A stretch of 64,000 bases of DNA, from the NCBI GenBank assembly GCA_016713115.1, contig JADJPU010000001.1, forward strand, positions 992,001 to 1,056,000, in the 5' to 3' direction. The DNA is from Cellvibrionales bacterium. Lineage in GTDB: Bacteria > Pseudomonadota > Gammaproteobacteria > Pseudomonadales > UBA7239. A program made the position numbers and the translations under genes. Positions 45,711 through 53,968 of the stretch are shown here, in pieces (position 1 is the first letter of the stretch; each line of letters opens with the position of its first letter). The notes below the pieces were generated by a model, which did no database searches, was not told the DNA's origin, and saw only the letters and a program-made list of their open reading frames with translations.

Positions 45711-46550
45711 ATGCGCACATCGAAGTTTACCGACAGCCAGATCATGGCGATTTTGAAGCAGGCCGAGGGCGGCACACCTGTTCCGGCGCTGTGTCGCGAG
45801 CACAACATCAGCAGCGCGACGTTTTATAAATGGCGAGCACGCTTTGGCGGCATGGATGTGTCGCTGATGGCGCGTCTGAAGGAGCTGGAAGACGAAAACC
45901 GCCGCTTGAAGAAGATGTACGCCGAGGAGAAGCTGAAGTCAGAGATTGTGCAGGAGGCGCTCACAAAAGTGGTGAGGCCATCTCAGCGCAAAGAGATGGC
46001 CCAGCGTGCGGTGACGGAAAACCGTGTCAGCATTCGCGTGGCGTGTCAGGCGTTTGCTATTAGCGAAAGTTGTTATCGGTATGAAGCCAAGCTGTCTGAT
46101 GAAAATGCTGAGATTGCTGACTGGTTGATCCGCTTGACGAACAACCAAAAGAACTGGGGCTTTGGTTTGTGTTATCTGTTTTTGCGCAACGTCAAAGGTT
46201 TTGCTTGGAACCACAAGCGCGTGTATCGCATTTATCGCGAGTTGGAATTAAACCTCCGCATCAAGCCGAAAAAGCGCATTGTTCGTGAGAAACCGCTGCC
46301 ATTGTCGGTGCCAACAACGATCAACACATCGTGGTCGATGGATTTTATGCACGACAGTTTGAGCAATGGGCGCGCCTACCGTTTGTTCAATGTGATTGAT
46401 GATTTCAATCGTGAAGCCTTGGGCATGGAAATTGATTTTTCACTGCCGTCTTTGCGCGTGATACGCACACTGAATCAGATCATCGAGTGGCGAGGTGCAC
46501 CGCAAAAATTCGCTGCGACAATGGGCCGGAGTACATCAGCCATACACTGA
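45711..46550 (+). CDS. IS3-family transposase, first frame, copy 3
   Basis: 279 residues, OrfA fused to the first part of OrfB as in copy 1 (two residue differences seen: K to S in EEKLKSE-, L to P in KPLPLS). Frame lost at the same five-A run before the second catalytic Asp. Confidence 0.84.
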   Translation: MRTSKFTDSQIMAILKQAEGGTPVPALCREHNISSATFYKWRARFGGMDVSLMARLKELEDENRRLKKMYAEEKLKSEIVQEALTKVVRPSQRKEMAQRAVTENRVSIRVACQAFAISESCYRYEAKLSDENAEIADWLIRLTNNQKNWGFGLCYLFLRNVKGFAWNHKRVYRIYRELELNLRIKPKKRIVREKPLPLSVPTTINTSWSMDFMHDSLSNGRAYRLFNVIDDFNREALGMEIDFSLPSLRVIRTLNQIIEWRGAPQKFAATMGRSTSAIH

Positions 46551-46894
46551 AGCACTGGGCAGAACAGCGCGGTATTTGCATTGAATTTATTGAGCCGGGT
46601 AACCCGCAGCAAAATGCGTATATTGAGCGTTACAACCGCACGGTGCGCTATGAGTGGCTGGGGCAATACCTGTTTGATTCGTTAGATGAAGTGCGAGATG
46701 TTGCCACGCGCTGGCTCTGGACTTACAACCATGAACGGCCGAACATGGGCATCGGCGGCATCACCCCGATGCAAAACTGGCGCGAGCGGCGTGATGGCTG
46801 TGCACTTGTGGACAACACCGCACGCGGTGATTGCCCACAGGGCGCACAGCACAACGACCACATCAAACCAGATGGCCAAACGTTCTACTTTTGA
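46487..46894 (+). CDS. IS3-family transposase, C-terminal frame, copy 3
   Basis: DDE C-terminal part; a missing A near 46775 changes the tail after GGITPMQ, so the last ~40 residues differ from copy 1. Confidence 0.7.
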   Translation: MARCTAKIRCDNGPEYISHTLKHWAEQRGICIEFIEPGNPQQNAYIERYNRTVRYEWLGQYLFDSLDEVRDVATRWLWTYNHERPNMGIGGITPMQNWRERRDGCALVDNTARGDCPQGAQHNDHIKPDGQTFYF

Positions 46895-46937
46895 GAACGG
46901 TGAAAAATGGGGGGATTACCGATACAGTTCATCTTGC

Positions 46938-47050
46938 ACCTAACGCCGAGCTAAGCTGCCGCCGAAGCGCGCAGCGCGAAGGGAACCGAGAACGGCGCAT
47001 ACTGCGAAGCAGCGCCGTTTGTGGCGGTCGGCTTGAGCGACTTGTTAGAT
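46938..47050 (-). other. attC site 13 (leftward), 113 bp
   Basis: Cores ACCTAAC / GTTAGAT; lies directly upstream of the ATG of the IS-interrupted cassette gene. Confidence 0.9.
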
Positions 47051-47051
47051 T

Positions 47052-47208
47052 CTATTTTGTAACTTCTCTAATGGGCGTACCTTCAACCTCGTACCATTCT
47101 TGTCCATAAACAAATGGAATATAGAAACTGCCTCGTTTAATGGTCACGTCAGACAAACCAACAGCGCCAGGCGATGATTCAATGGTATTGTCCATTGCCT
47201 CTTTCATA
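47052..47208 (-). pseudogene. 3' fragment of a cassette gene left of the IS21 element
   Basis: Encodes 51 residues (MKEAMDNTIESSPGAVG, later YIPFVYGQEWYEVEG) ending at attC 13. The frame does not join the HNH fragment on the other side of the IS21 element without a stop, so a deletion accompanied the insertion or two cassettes were fused. Family not recognised. Confidence 0.5.
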
Positions 47209-47332
47209 TGTCAATGGCGGAGTAAAAGTGTACCGCCGGGGCGGAGCAAAAGTGTACCAGTTGGCACACGATGGTTTGATGTTGTTTTAGCGGAAGTGCG
47301 GTCTGGCGCAGCCAGACAACAAGCGTAGCGCG

Positions 47333-48121
47333 TTAGGGGTTTGCCGGGTTGGCGGAAGGCTTCCTCTGCCTTTTCTTGCTCTGGTTGAGCCGGTAGCTGT
47401 CGCCGTTCATGGTCAGGATGTGCACCTGATGGGTGAGCCTGTCGAGCAGTGCGCCGGTCAGCCGTTCCGAACCCAGCACTTCTGTCCATTCATCGAATGG
47501 CAGGTTGCTGGTCACCAGCAGGGAGCCGCGTTCATAGCGTTGGCTGAACACCTCGAACAACAACTCTGCGCCGGTTTTGGATAACGGTACAAAACCGAGC
47601 TCGTCGATGATGAGCAGGTGGTAACTGGCCAGCAGCTTTTGCGTACGCAACAAACGTTTCTCGTTGCGCGCTTCCAGTAGTTCGTTAACCAGTGATGCTG
47701 CCGTGGTAAATCCCACTGACAAGCCTTTCTGACACGCAGCCAATCCCAGGCCCAGTGCGATGTGCGTTTTCCCGGTGCCGCTGTTGCCCAGTGCAATCAC
47801 ATTTTCGCGCCGTGTAATATATTCACAGCGCGCCAGTTCATTGACCAACGTTTTGTTCAAAGTAGGGATCATCGTAAAATCAAAACTGTCGAGACTTTTT
47901 ACCGCAGGGAACCGCGCCAGTTTTATACGGCGTTCCACCATGCGCCGCTCACGCTCTATCAACTCCAGTTCCGTCAAACGCAATAAATAGCGAGGGTGAT
48001 CCACACCTTCATCGGCACACTGCTGCGCTACCTTGTCATACTCGCGCAAGAACGTGGGCAGCCGCAGCGCCTTCAGGTGATGCGCCAGTAATACCTTGGG
48101 TAATTCCTGCGCGCTGCTCAT
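47333..48121 (-). CDS. istB: IS21 helper ATPase IstB
   Basis: 262 residues of the DnaC-like AAA+ family that assists the IstA transposase in target capture. Seen: Walker A GNSGTGKTHIALGL near residue 115 and Walker B LLIIDELGFVPL. Start overlaps the istA stop by four bases (ATGA). Confidence 0.92.
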   Translation of the reverse strand: MSSAQELPKVLLAHHLKALRLPTFLREYDKVAQQCADEGVDHPRYLLRLTELELIERERRMVERRIKLARFPAVKSLDSFDFTMIPTLNKTLVNELARCEYITRRENVIALGNSGTGKTHIALGLGLAACQKGLSVGFTTAASLVNELLEARNEKRLLRTQKLLASYHLLIIDELGFVPLSKTGAELLFEVFSQRYERGSLLVTSNLPFDEWTEVLGSERLTGALLDRLTHQVHILTMNGDSYRLNQSKKRQRKPSANPANP

Positions 48122-49616
48122 GCTGCCACCTCGGTTAACAACGCCAGATAATCGATGGCTTCCGTGGTTTTGACGTCTGCTCGCGGCAGATACGGATAGA
48201 TAGCCAGATTGAGTCGTGGCGGTTTGCGTTCAATACGACACAACAAACAATGTTTGACGGCATCAAAACCGATCGCACCCAGTTGCAAGGCTTGATGAAC
48301 TGCCGCTTCCACCTCATCAGCAGGAAAGGACTCCAGCAAACGCAATACCTGCACATATTCACGTTTGCCGGATTTGCCCATGCGCGCTTCCAGCAAACGC
48401 CGCAGGGTTAAAAATACCTCGGGCAATACCCAGCCTTCCAGTGGTGCGGCCTGATCCAGTGCATTGATCTTCTGCTCCAGCAGCGCCAGATAGTGCAACG
48501 GATCAAAGATAAAATCTTCTTTCGCATACGAGCGTTCATGCTGCGCAATCCGCTCGCTGCCGCAGTGAATCTCGACGCGATCGACATAGGCCTTGATCAA
48601 CACTTCGCGATGGCCGTATGCCACCGGCACCGAGTAATCATTGTTGCGGTAGCGAACCAGCGAGAGTGAACTGACGCGTGTCGCCTGTTTGGCGCACGCA
48701 TCGTAGGCTGTGGCAGGTAACGCCATAAACACGGCAAGATCACGTTGCATCCGTTCGCCAATCGTTTCTGTTTGGCCGCGCAAAGTCTCCTGCAGACGAG
48801 CGCGGCAGCAGGCCTCCAGATGCGCATTGAAGGCGTCATAACTGGCAAAGTGCGGAATCGGCACCATGAAGTTGCGCCGCGCATAACCCACCAACCCTTC
48901 CACTTTGCCCTTGTCATTGCCTTTGCCAGGACGACCAAAGCGATCGGCAAACAGATAGTGGGATTGCAGTTCGCTGAACACAGTGGAGCGAACCCGCGTG
49001 CCATTGCCGAGAATCTTCGCCACAGCAATTTTGGTGTTGTCGTACAGGATCGATTGCGGCACACCACCAAAAAGGCAAAGGCCGCATTGTGGCCATCACA
49101 GAACGCCTCGGTTGTCTCCGCCGGATAGGCTTTCACAAAACCGGCATCGCTGTGAGGCAAGTCCACGGCCAGAAAGTGTGCCTTCTGCTCGACACCGGCA
49201 ATCACCACTACGGCCTCACCAAAGTCGGCCTGGGCATGGCCGCAAGGGTGCAGCAGCGGCACAAACACCTCCTTGCTACGCAGGGTCTGCTCGCGCACAT
49301 AGTCCTTGACGATGGTGTAGCAACCCGTAAACCCGTGCTCATCCCGCAGGCGCTCGAAGATGCGCTTGCTGGTGTGGTGCTGCTTGCGCGGGCGGGTTTT
49401 ATCGTCGTCCAGGATCTGGTCAATCAGCCCGGTGAACCCCGCAAGCTTGGGCCGCCGCACCGGCTGAGTGCGCTGGTAGCCCGGCGGCACCGAGAAAGCC
49501 AAGGCCTTCTTGACCGTCTTGCGGTGCACGCCAAACCGCTTGGCGGCCTCCCGGATACTCAGGCCATCGACGTGGCAGGCACGTCGTAATCGTTGATACA
49601 TCTCCACGCTGTACAT
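48118..49616 (-). pseudogene. istA: IS21 transposase IstA, frameshifted
   Basis: Two frames together give a full ~500-residue IstA. Frame 1 (from ATG 49616) has the HTH (LSIREAAKRFGVHRKTVKKAL), CGHAQADFGEA with the first catalytic Asp, and breaks after HNAAFAF; frame 2 carries on with VPQSILYDNTK (second Asp) and KGKVEGLVGYARR (catalytic Glu). The break lies in an A-run (49069-49073, five where six are expected), so either the element is dead or the base call is wrong. Confidence 0.88.
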
Positions 49617-49741
49617 CCTCCACCCCCTGCCATCTGCCGAGACGGCAGACTAGAGGAGGCCACTGGGGCGGTACACTTTTGCACCGCCGCGACCGAGGAA
49701 TTCGGCCGCTTCAGTGGTACAGTTTCTCTCCGGCGCTTACA

Positions 49742-49912
49742 TAAATTGCTTTTTGAGTTATTGTTCCTGTTCCCATCAATATGTGCTATTTGCCCTTGGC
49801 GAATAGATGTATTTCTGTTTAGCCCAAAACAAATACAGCAGCGCCTTCTGGATTCCAGAAGAATTTCAGCCATAATTTTTTGCGGTGTGTTACGGCCTAC
49901 CATTTGAGACAC
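49742..49912 (-). pseudogene. 5' fragment of an HNH-type nuclease cassette gene
   Basis: Leftward from ATG 49903 (or GTG 49912): ~54 residues with LLESRRRCCICFGLN and GQIAHIDGNRNNNSKSNL, the start of an HNH-like domain (CxxC, then H-I-D-G-N). Cut by the IS21 end, so the remaining zinc-ligand region is lost. Confidence 0.65.
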
Positions 49913-50027
49913 CTAACGCAGAGCTAAGGGGCAGACACAAGCGGCGCATAAAATGCGAAGCATGCGCCGATTGGGGCTGTCCGTGACGAAGCGCAGCGAG
50001 GAACGAACCTTGAGCGACTTGTTAGGC
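49911..50027 (-). other. attC site 14 (leftward), 117 bp
   Basis: Cores ACCTAAC / GTTAGGC. Confidence 0.93.
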
Positions 50028-50034
50028 GGCATTG

Positions 50035-50385
50035 CTAGAGTAACTCTATGCCAAAGCGACGAACAATTACCGCAAACAAAGCAAAGCTGCAAACCGTGAT
50101 AAACACACACGCTAACAAACTAGGCCAAAAACCGTAGCGCGGTAACATTATTGGAAACACAAGAAACATAGGAAGCGTTGGAACAACATACCAAAATGTA
50201 TACCACGCATGATTGGCAATTTTGGATGTTGGTTGGTTTTCAACGTATAACCAAATTAGCGTGAGAATTGTAACCAGTGGCAGCGCCGCCACTAAACCGC
50301 CTAATTTGTCACTGCGCTTTGCCAATTCAGATACAAGCACAACAACTGCGGCTGTAATGAAATACTTGGTAAAGAGCCACGACAT
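50035..50385 (-). CDS. DUF3147 family membrane protein, cassette copy 1
   Basis: 116 residues with four hydrophobic segments and the DUF3147 pattern (SDKLGGLVAALPLVTILTLIW, KIANHAWYTFWYVVPTLPMF). Function unknown. A second cassette copy at 61965 differs by a handful of residues. One gene per cassette; its own attC is number 14. Confidence 0.8.
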   Translation of the reverse strand: MSWLFTKYFITAAVVVLVSELAKRSDKLGGLVAALPLVTILTLIWLYVENQPTSKIANHAWYTFWYVVPTLPMFLVFPIMLPRYGFWPSLLACVFITVCSFALFAVIVRRFGIELL

Positions 50386-50401
50386 GGTTTCTCTCCTTGA
50401 C

Positions 50402-50512
50402 GCCTAACGCAAAGCTAAGGGGCGGCTACAGGCGGCGCGTAAAATGCGAAGCATGCGCCGACTGGAGACGTCCAGCGAACGAAGTGAGCGAACCTTGAGC
50501 GCCTTGTTAGGT
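50402..50512 (-). other. attC site 15 (leftward), 111 bp
   Basis: Cores GCCTAAC / GTTAGGT. Confidence 0.93.
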
Positions 50513-50902
50513 TCACACTTCTACCTTGTAGTTTAATGCCAACTCGTCACCCGGTTTTCCACGAATGCCCCAATTATGCTTTGGCGTTTCAGTAATTGTG
50601 ATTTCTATATCTTGTGCTGTAATACCAGCAGCTGACTCTAGGTTTTGGTATATACCACGGATTAACTCTTTTTTAGCCTCGACAGACCTACCCTCAAACA
50701 TTGATATTTCAATGATGATGTAATTCTCCGTTCTGTCTTCTGGATATATGAAGCAGCCTTCTTCCAGCTCTATAAATCGGTGGAACTTCTTTTCTGGCGG
50801 ATATGAAAGAGCAAACATTACCGCGTCATGTATTGCAGAAGAAATTCTGCTCTTTGATGACGCTATTGATTTCTTGTTGCCGTATATTTTTACTTGAGCC
50901 AT
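50513..50902 (-). CDS. Tautomerase family protein (cassette)
   Basis: 129 residues of the tautomerase superfamily (4-oxalocrotonate tautomerase/MIF fold; group with ETPKxNWGIRGxPGDEL). Seen: MAQVKIYGNKK, FHRFIELEEGCF, MFEGRSVEAKK, ITETPKHNWGIRG. The catalytic Pro1 of classical members is not at position 2 here (Ala), so activity is uncertain. Start at ATG 50902 (AAAGGA nine bases upstream) rather than the GTG two codons earlier. Confidence 0.8.
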   Translation of the reverse strand: MAQVKIYGNKKSIASSKSRISSAIHDAVMFALSYPPEKKFHRFIELEEGCFIYPEDRTENYIIIEISMFEGRSVEAKKELIRGIYQNLESAAGITAQDIEITITETPKHNWGIRGKPGDELALNYKVEV

Positions 50903-50922
50903 TGGCACATTATCCTTTGTGA

Positions 50923-51036
50923 ACCTAACGTGGAGCTAAGCGGCGACTGAAACCGGCGCGACAATGCGAAGCAGCGCCGGTTGAAGGCGTCCAGTGAAGC
51001 GCAACGCGCTGAACGAGCTTGAGCGACTTGTTATGT
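50923..51036 (-). other. attC site 16 (leftward), 114 bp
   Basis: Cores ACCTAAC / GTTATGT. Confidence 0.92.
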
Positions 51037-51037
51037 G

Positions 51038-51238
51038 TTAATTACTACGGAGCTTTATATATGTAGTAGAACATTGCCCCGTAGAGACATTTCCAGTAAA
51101 TGAATTATAGTGAACTGCACATTTCTCAATATTGAGTCCATTATTGCCATCGCTTGAGACATTAGTTACGAAAGGGCCTGCATTAGAACACCCTGAAATT
51201 GCTGTGACTGCGCAAATAGCAAGAAATATTTTTTTCAT
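51038..51238 (-). CDS. Small lipoprotein (cassette)
   Basis: 66 residues: MKKIFLAICAVTAISGCSNAGPFVT with lipobox ISGC, then a ~45-residue polar part with two Cys (EKCAVHYN, GQCSTTY) that may pair. Similar tiny lipoproteins are common in gammaproteobacteria; no function known. Confidence 0.72.
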   Translation of the reverse strand: MKKIFLAICAVTAISGCSNAGPFVTNVSSDGNNGLNIEKCAVHYNSFTGNVSTGQCSTTYIKLRSN

Positions 51239-51287
51239 TTTATTTATCCTCGTTTAGTTGTATTAAATTGGTGTTGCGTAACGTAAC

Positions 51288-51368
51288 ACATAACGCAGAG
51301 CTAAAGGGCGAGCCGCGCAGCGGCGAGTCCAGCGAGCAACGCGAGCGCCTTTGAGCGACTTGTTAGGC
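51288..51368 (-). other. attC site 17 (leftward), 81 bp, short class
   Basis: Cores ACATAAC / GTTAGGC; belongs to repeat cassette C on its right. Confidence 0.9.
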
Positions 51369-51627
51369 TGGTGGTTTGCTGCTGAATTCACTGCGTTTCT
51401 TCCCGAAAGCTACTGTTTGTAATGTTGTTAATTCTGCAAGCCTAAACGCCGCAATGAAGCCGCGCAACTTCTGACAGAGCATTTTTGCGCAGAGCAGAAG
51501 CAGACTTTCTAACACTGCATTTTTGATACTTTTTCTATTACTGCCACTTTGCAGAACTTGCGCGGCGAAATTACTGCCGCAATTGCTACAAAGTTTTTCA
51601 CTTAAAACAAAAGACAAATTCTTTGAC
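51369..51627 (-). repeat. ORF-poor repeat cassette, copy C
   Basis: 259 bases of the family described at 41535. An 84-codon frame (51363-51617, TTG start) is open, in the same frame as the first ORF of copy A, with residue changes and a longer tail; not D's frame. Confidence 0.72.
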
Positions 51628-51708
51628 GCCTAACGCAGAGCTAAAGGGCGAGCCGCGTAGCGGCGAGTCCAGCGAGCAACGCGAGCGCCTTTGAGCGACT
51701 TGTTAGGT
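51628..51708 (-). other. attC site 18 (leftward), 81 bp, short class
   Basis: Cores GCCTAAC / GTTAGGT. Confidence 0.9.
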
Positions 51709-51712
51709 GCAA

Positions 51713-52069
51713 TTATTTCCATTTGGCTGGAGCCGTTGCGCTGCAAGAAGTTATGCCTGTTATTCCATTACGACCCAATGATATGCGTAGAGCCTGCTCA
51801 TTGACTTGTTCAATTTCACGTCCAGACTTTGACGCATGATCATGTGCAATTGATGTAAGTGCCTGCCTACATGCAATTGCCACAGCGTCACTTTCAGGCA
51901 TAAATTGATAGCGTGAGTAGTAAACCGATACCACAAAACCTTTGTCGCTTGGCTCTATTGCATAGTCTGTATTTTGGTCATAGTGCTTCATTGAAGCACT
52001 AGTATATTTCGCTGGTGATGCACATCCGGTTATTGCAAGTATTGCCAGAAGCATTGTGTATTTTTTCAT
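51713..52069 (-). CDS. Putative lipoprotein (cassette)
   Basis: 118 residues from ATG 52069 (AGAGGG upstream; longer in-frame starts lie in attC). Signal MKKYTMLLAILAITGCASP with lipobox ITGC; the mature part has a pair of Cys (AIACRQA, ITSCSA). Family not recognised. Confidence 0.7.
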   Translation of the reverse strand: MKKYTMLLAILAITGCASPAKYTSASMKHYDQNTDYAIEPSDKGFVVSVYYSRYQFMPESDAVAIACRQALTSIAHDHASKSGREIEQVNEQALRISLGRNGITGITSCSATAPAKWK

Positions 52070-52103
52070 ATAACCCTCTATTTGCATGGTGGTGTTGTTT
52101 TGC

Positions 52104-52211
52104 ACCTAACGCAGAGCTAAGGGGCAGGCCAGACCGGCGCGATAATGCGAAGCAGCGCCGGTTTGGACTGTCCCAGTGAGCGCAGCGAACGCCTTGAGCG
52201 ACTTGTTAGGT
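52104..52211 (-). other. attC site 19 (leftward), 108 bp
   Basis: Cores ACCTAAC / GTTAGGT; reversed, it matches attC 3 and 7. Confidence 0.93.
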
Positions 52212-52216
52212 ACCAC

Positions 52217-52645
52217 TTATTGCTTCTCCCATTCCTCAATTTCACCCGCATAAACTGTAAACAGCGGATGCGGCTCTATTGTTTTACATTTGTACCACTT
52301 TTCATACACCGCTGGGCTGCGCTGCTTCAGCTTTGCCATTAGATGTTGCCATTCGTAATTCATTTGACCGTTGGTGACACTTATTGATATTGGTTTTCTT
52401 GCGGCACCAATTTTTGATTTATTGAAGCTGTACCCTCTATTTTCTGATTCTTCATGGATATGCTTCAAATAAATGGAAATTGCCGACAACGGCGCATTGC
52501 AGCTCTTGAATCTTTCTAATTGTGGATGATTTCGATAGCCCTTTGTTTCATTCCTGAGCACGGCTTGCGCCAAAAGCGTTTCACGCCAAAGTGCAACGAT
52601 TCCTTGCGCGTCTAGATATTTGGGATGTATTGACCAGAGGCGCAT
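52217..52645 (-). CDS. Pyrimidine-dimer DNA glycosylase-like protein, cassette copy 3
   Basis: 142 residues, the same protein as at 38229 except KHIHEE for KHMHEE. Read leftward like the rest of this block. Together with attC 19 this is the third copy of the same cassette; this one lies in the main-polarity block, the other two in the rightward block. Confidence 0.82.
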   Translation of the reverse strand: MRLWSIHPKYLDAQGIVALWRETLLAQAVLRNETKGYRNHPQLERFKSCNAPLSAISIYLKHIHEESENRGYSFNKSKIGAARKPISISVTNGQMNYEWQHLMAKLKQRSPAVYEKWYKCKTIEPHPLFTVYAGEIEEWEKQ

Positions 52646-52658
52646 GGTTTTATTTGGT

Positions 52659-52759
52659 ACCTAACGCGGAGCTAAGGGGCGGACGCTGCGGCGCATAAAA
52701 TGCGAAGCATGCGCCGTCTGCGGACGTCCAGCGAAGCGCCCTTGAGCGACTTGTTAGGC
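52659..52759 (-). other. attC site 20 (leftward), 101 bp
   Basis: Cores ACCTAAC / GTTAGGC. Confidence 0.93.
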
Positions 52760-53227
52760 ATTTCTGGCCTCCTTCTCTTTATATTCTGCAATTCTTTCTG
52801 CTAATGCTTTGTTGCTTTCTACCCATTCTTGGTAATGCATGAGCTGCGGCCACTCACATTTCGTAGACTCCGACCCACTTACAATGACATATATAGCTTT
52901 CTTTTCTTCGTTTATTTTTACAAATACATTGGCTGGACCAACTATATATGATCCAACAGTTGAACCAGGCACTCCCCTGCAACTCGACCCTATGATTTTG
53001 CACAGATCTTTGTAATTTGTCTGCACCCAAACATCTGGGTGACCTGTTGTGAAAAATTCATATTCACCAATATGGTCTTTTATAGGTAAAAGTTTCTTAT
53101 CTAGGGCTCCAATTGCGTACTTTAGATAGCCATCTTTTTGTTTAAACATTACCCATACTAAAAGCAGAGCCCCTCCTAAAAAGAAGAAAATCATTAAGAA
53201 GTCAGATATCTCTCGTGCGATGCTCAT
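52754..53227 (-). CDS. Single-pass membrane protein (cassette)
   Basis: 157 residues from ATG 53227 (upstream open frame is attC sequence). One hydrophobic segment at ~8-30 (FLMIFFFLGGALLLVWVMF), then a soluble domain with two Cys pairs candidates (DLCKIIGSSCRG) and a charged helical tail. No family recognised. Confidence 0.65.
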   Translation of the reverse strand: MSIAREISDFLMIFFFLGGALLLVWVMFKQKDGYLKYAIGALDKKLLPIKDHIGEYEFFTTGHPDVWVQTNYKDLCKIIGSSCRGVPGSTVGSYIVGPANVFVKINEEKKAIYVIVSGSESTKCEWPQLMHYQEWVESNKALAERIAEYKEKEARNA

Positions 53228-53233
53228 TGAAAT

Positions 53234-53344
53234 GCCTAACGCAGAGCTAAGGGGCAGACACAAGCGGCGCATATAATGCGAAGCATGCGCCGGTTGAGGC
53301 TGTCCAGCGAACGCAGTGAGCGATCCTTGAGCGACTTGTTAGGT
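53234..53344 (-). other. attC site 21 (leftward), 111 bp
   Basis: Cores GCCTAAC / GTTAGGT. Confidence 0.93.
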
Positions 53345-53848
53345 TTACCCACCTTTCCTCCGTTTTTTTACAGAGTTTCTAAGCTCAACTGCTCTTTCCC
53401 ATACTAGCTGCCACTGATTAAGTATTTCTAAGTAGTTACTGGTTTCTTCGTCTGTAAGGTGATGATGGGCACTGGCTGGAATGCTGTATTGATAAATAGC
53501 TAGATACTGTTCAATTCTTGCAATACGGCTTTGGGATTCTGCTGGAAACTGCTCTTGAATGAAAGTGCGCCAATTTTTCTTGCCTCTTTTGTCATTACAG
53601 TCTTGGCACGAAGCAACTATGTTACCGATACAATTCTCTCCGTGATGAACGGCAGGAATTAAATGATCTGGAACAATTCCTGTTCTCGGATTCCCTGTAT
53701 CTGGACACCCACAAAAAGCACAAGTGGAGTTAAAAAAACTCCGTATTGTTGCCCATTCTTTTTTGGACAATGCGCGATCGCTGAGCAATTCTCGCATTCC
53801 TCTAAGAACGTGATAATTCATTCTGGAAAAATGGTTTGTGCCTGGCAT
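53345..53848 (-). CDS. HNH endonuclease (cassette)
   Basis: 167 residues with a complete HNH motif: CAFCGC, DHLIPAVHHGENCIGNIVASCQDCNDKRG (metal His/Asp and zinc Cys pairs). Likely a DNA-cutting nuclease; no methylase or immunity partner in the cassette. Soluble, no signal peptide. Its role (defence, mobile-DNA restriction, repair) cannot be read from the sequence. Confidence 0.82.
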   Translation of the reverse strand: MPGTNHFSRMNYHVLRGMRELLSDRALSKKEWATIRSFFNSTCAFCGCPDTGNPRTGIVPDHLIPAVHHGENCIGNIVASCQDCNDKRGKKNWRTFIQEQFPAESQSRIARIEQYLAIYQYSIPASAHHHLTDEETSNYLEILNQWQLVWERAVELRNSVKKRRKGG

Positions 53849-53856
53849 ACGGGGAA

Positions 53857-53964
53857 ACCTAACGCAGAGCTAAGGGGCAGACACAATCGGCGCATACAAT
53901 GCGAAGCATGCGCCGGTTGGGGCTGTCCAGCGGCGAAGCCGCGTCCTTGAGCGACTTGTTAAAT
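53857..53964 (-). other. attC site 22 (leftward), 108 bp
   Basis: Cores ACCTAAC / GTTAAAT. Confidence 0.92.
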
Positions 53965-53968
53965 ACCA

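Larger units (their letters stand above)
45640..46920 (+). mobile_element. IS3-family insertion sequence, copy 3
   Basis: 1281 bases with the same inverted-repeat tips as copies 1 and 2. Flanked by a direct GATA duplication (45636-45639 and 46921-46924), the only copy with an intact target duplication. One A shorter than copy 1 near 46775. Confidence 0.95.
45336..46932 (-). pseudogene. Membrane-protein cassette gene interrupted by IS copy 3
   Basis: The first four codons (ATG at 46932, MNCI) lie right of IS copy 3 and the rest (45336-45639) left of it. Removing the IS and one GATA repeat restores a ~104-residue frame that begins MNCIAISPIIAVCLLVQFLAF and has two or three hydrophobic segments (SILFLVTYPLAGVFLGAVAYP; VTVSIAIWV). 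Family unknown. A clean single insertion, probably recent. Confidence 0.82.
47209..49741 (-). mobile_element. IS21-family insertion sequence
   Basis: About 2.5 kb with istA and istB reading leftward. Left end TGTCAATGGCGGAGTAAAAG with an internal second copy of GGCGGAGCAAAAGTGTACC; right end carries the same motif inverted at ~49670-49690 and a degenerate terminal copy to 49741. CATA occurs at both borders (47205-47208; 49740-49743), a possible 4-bp duplication if the right end is at 49739. Confidence 0.88.
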
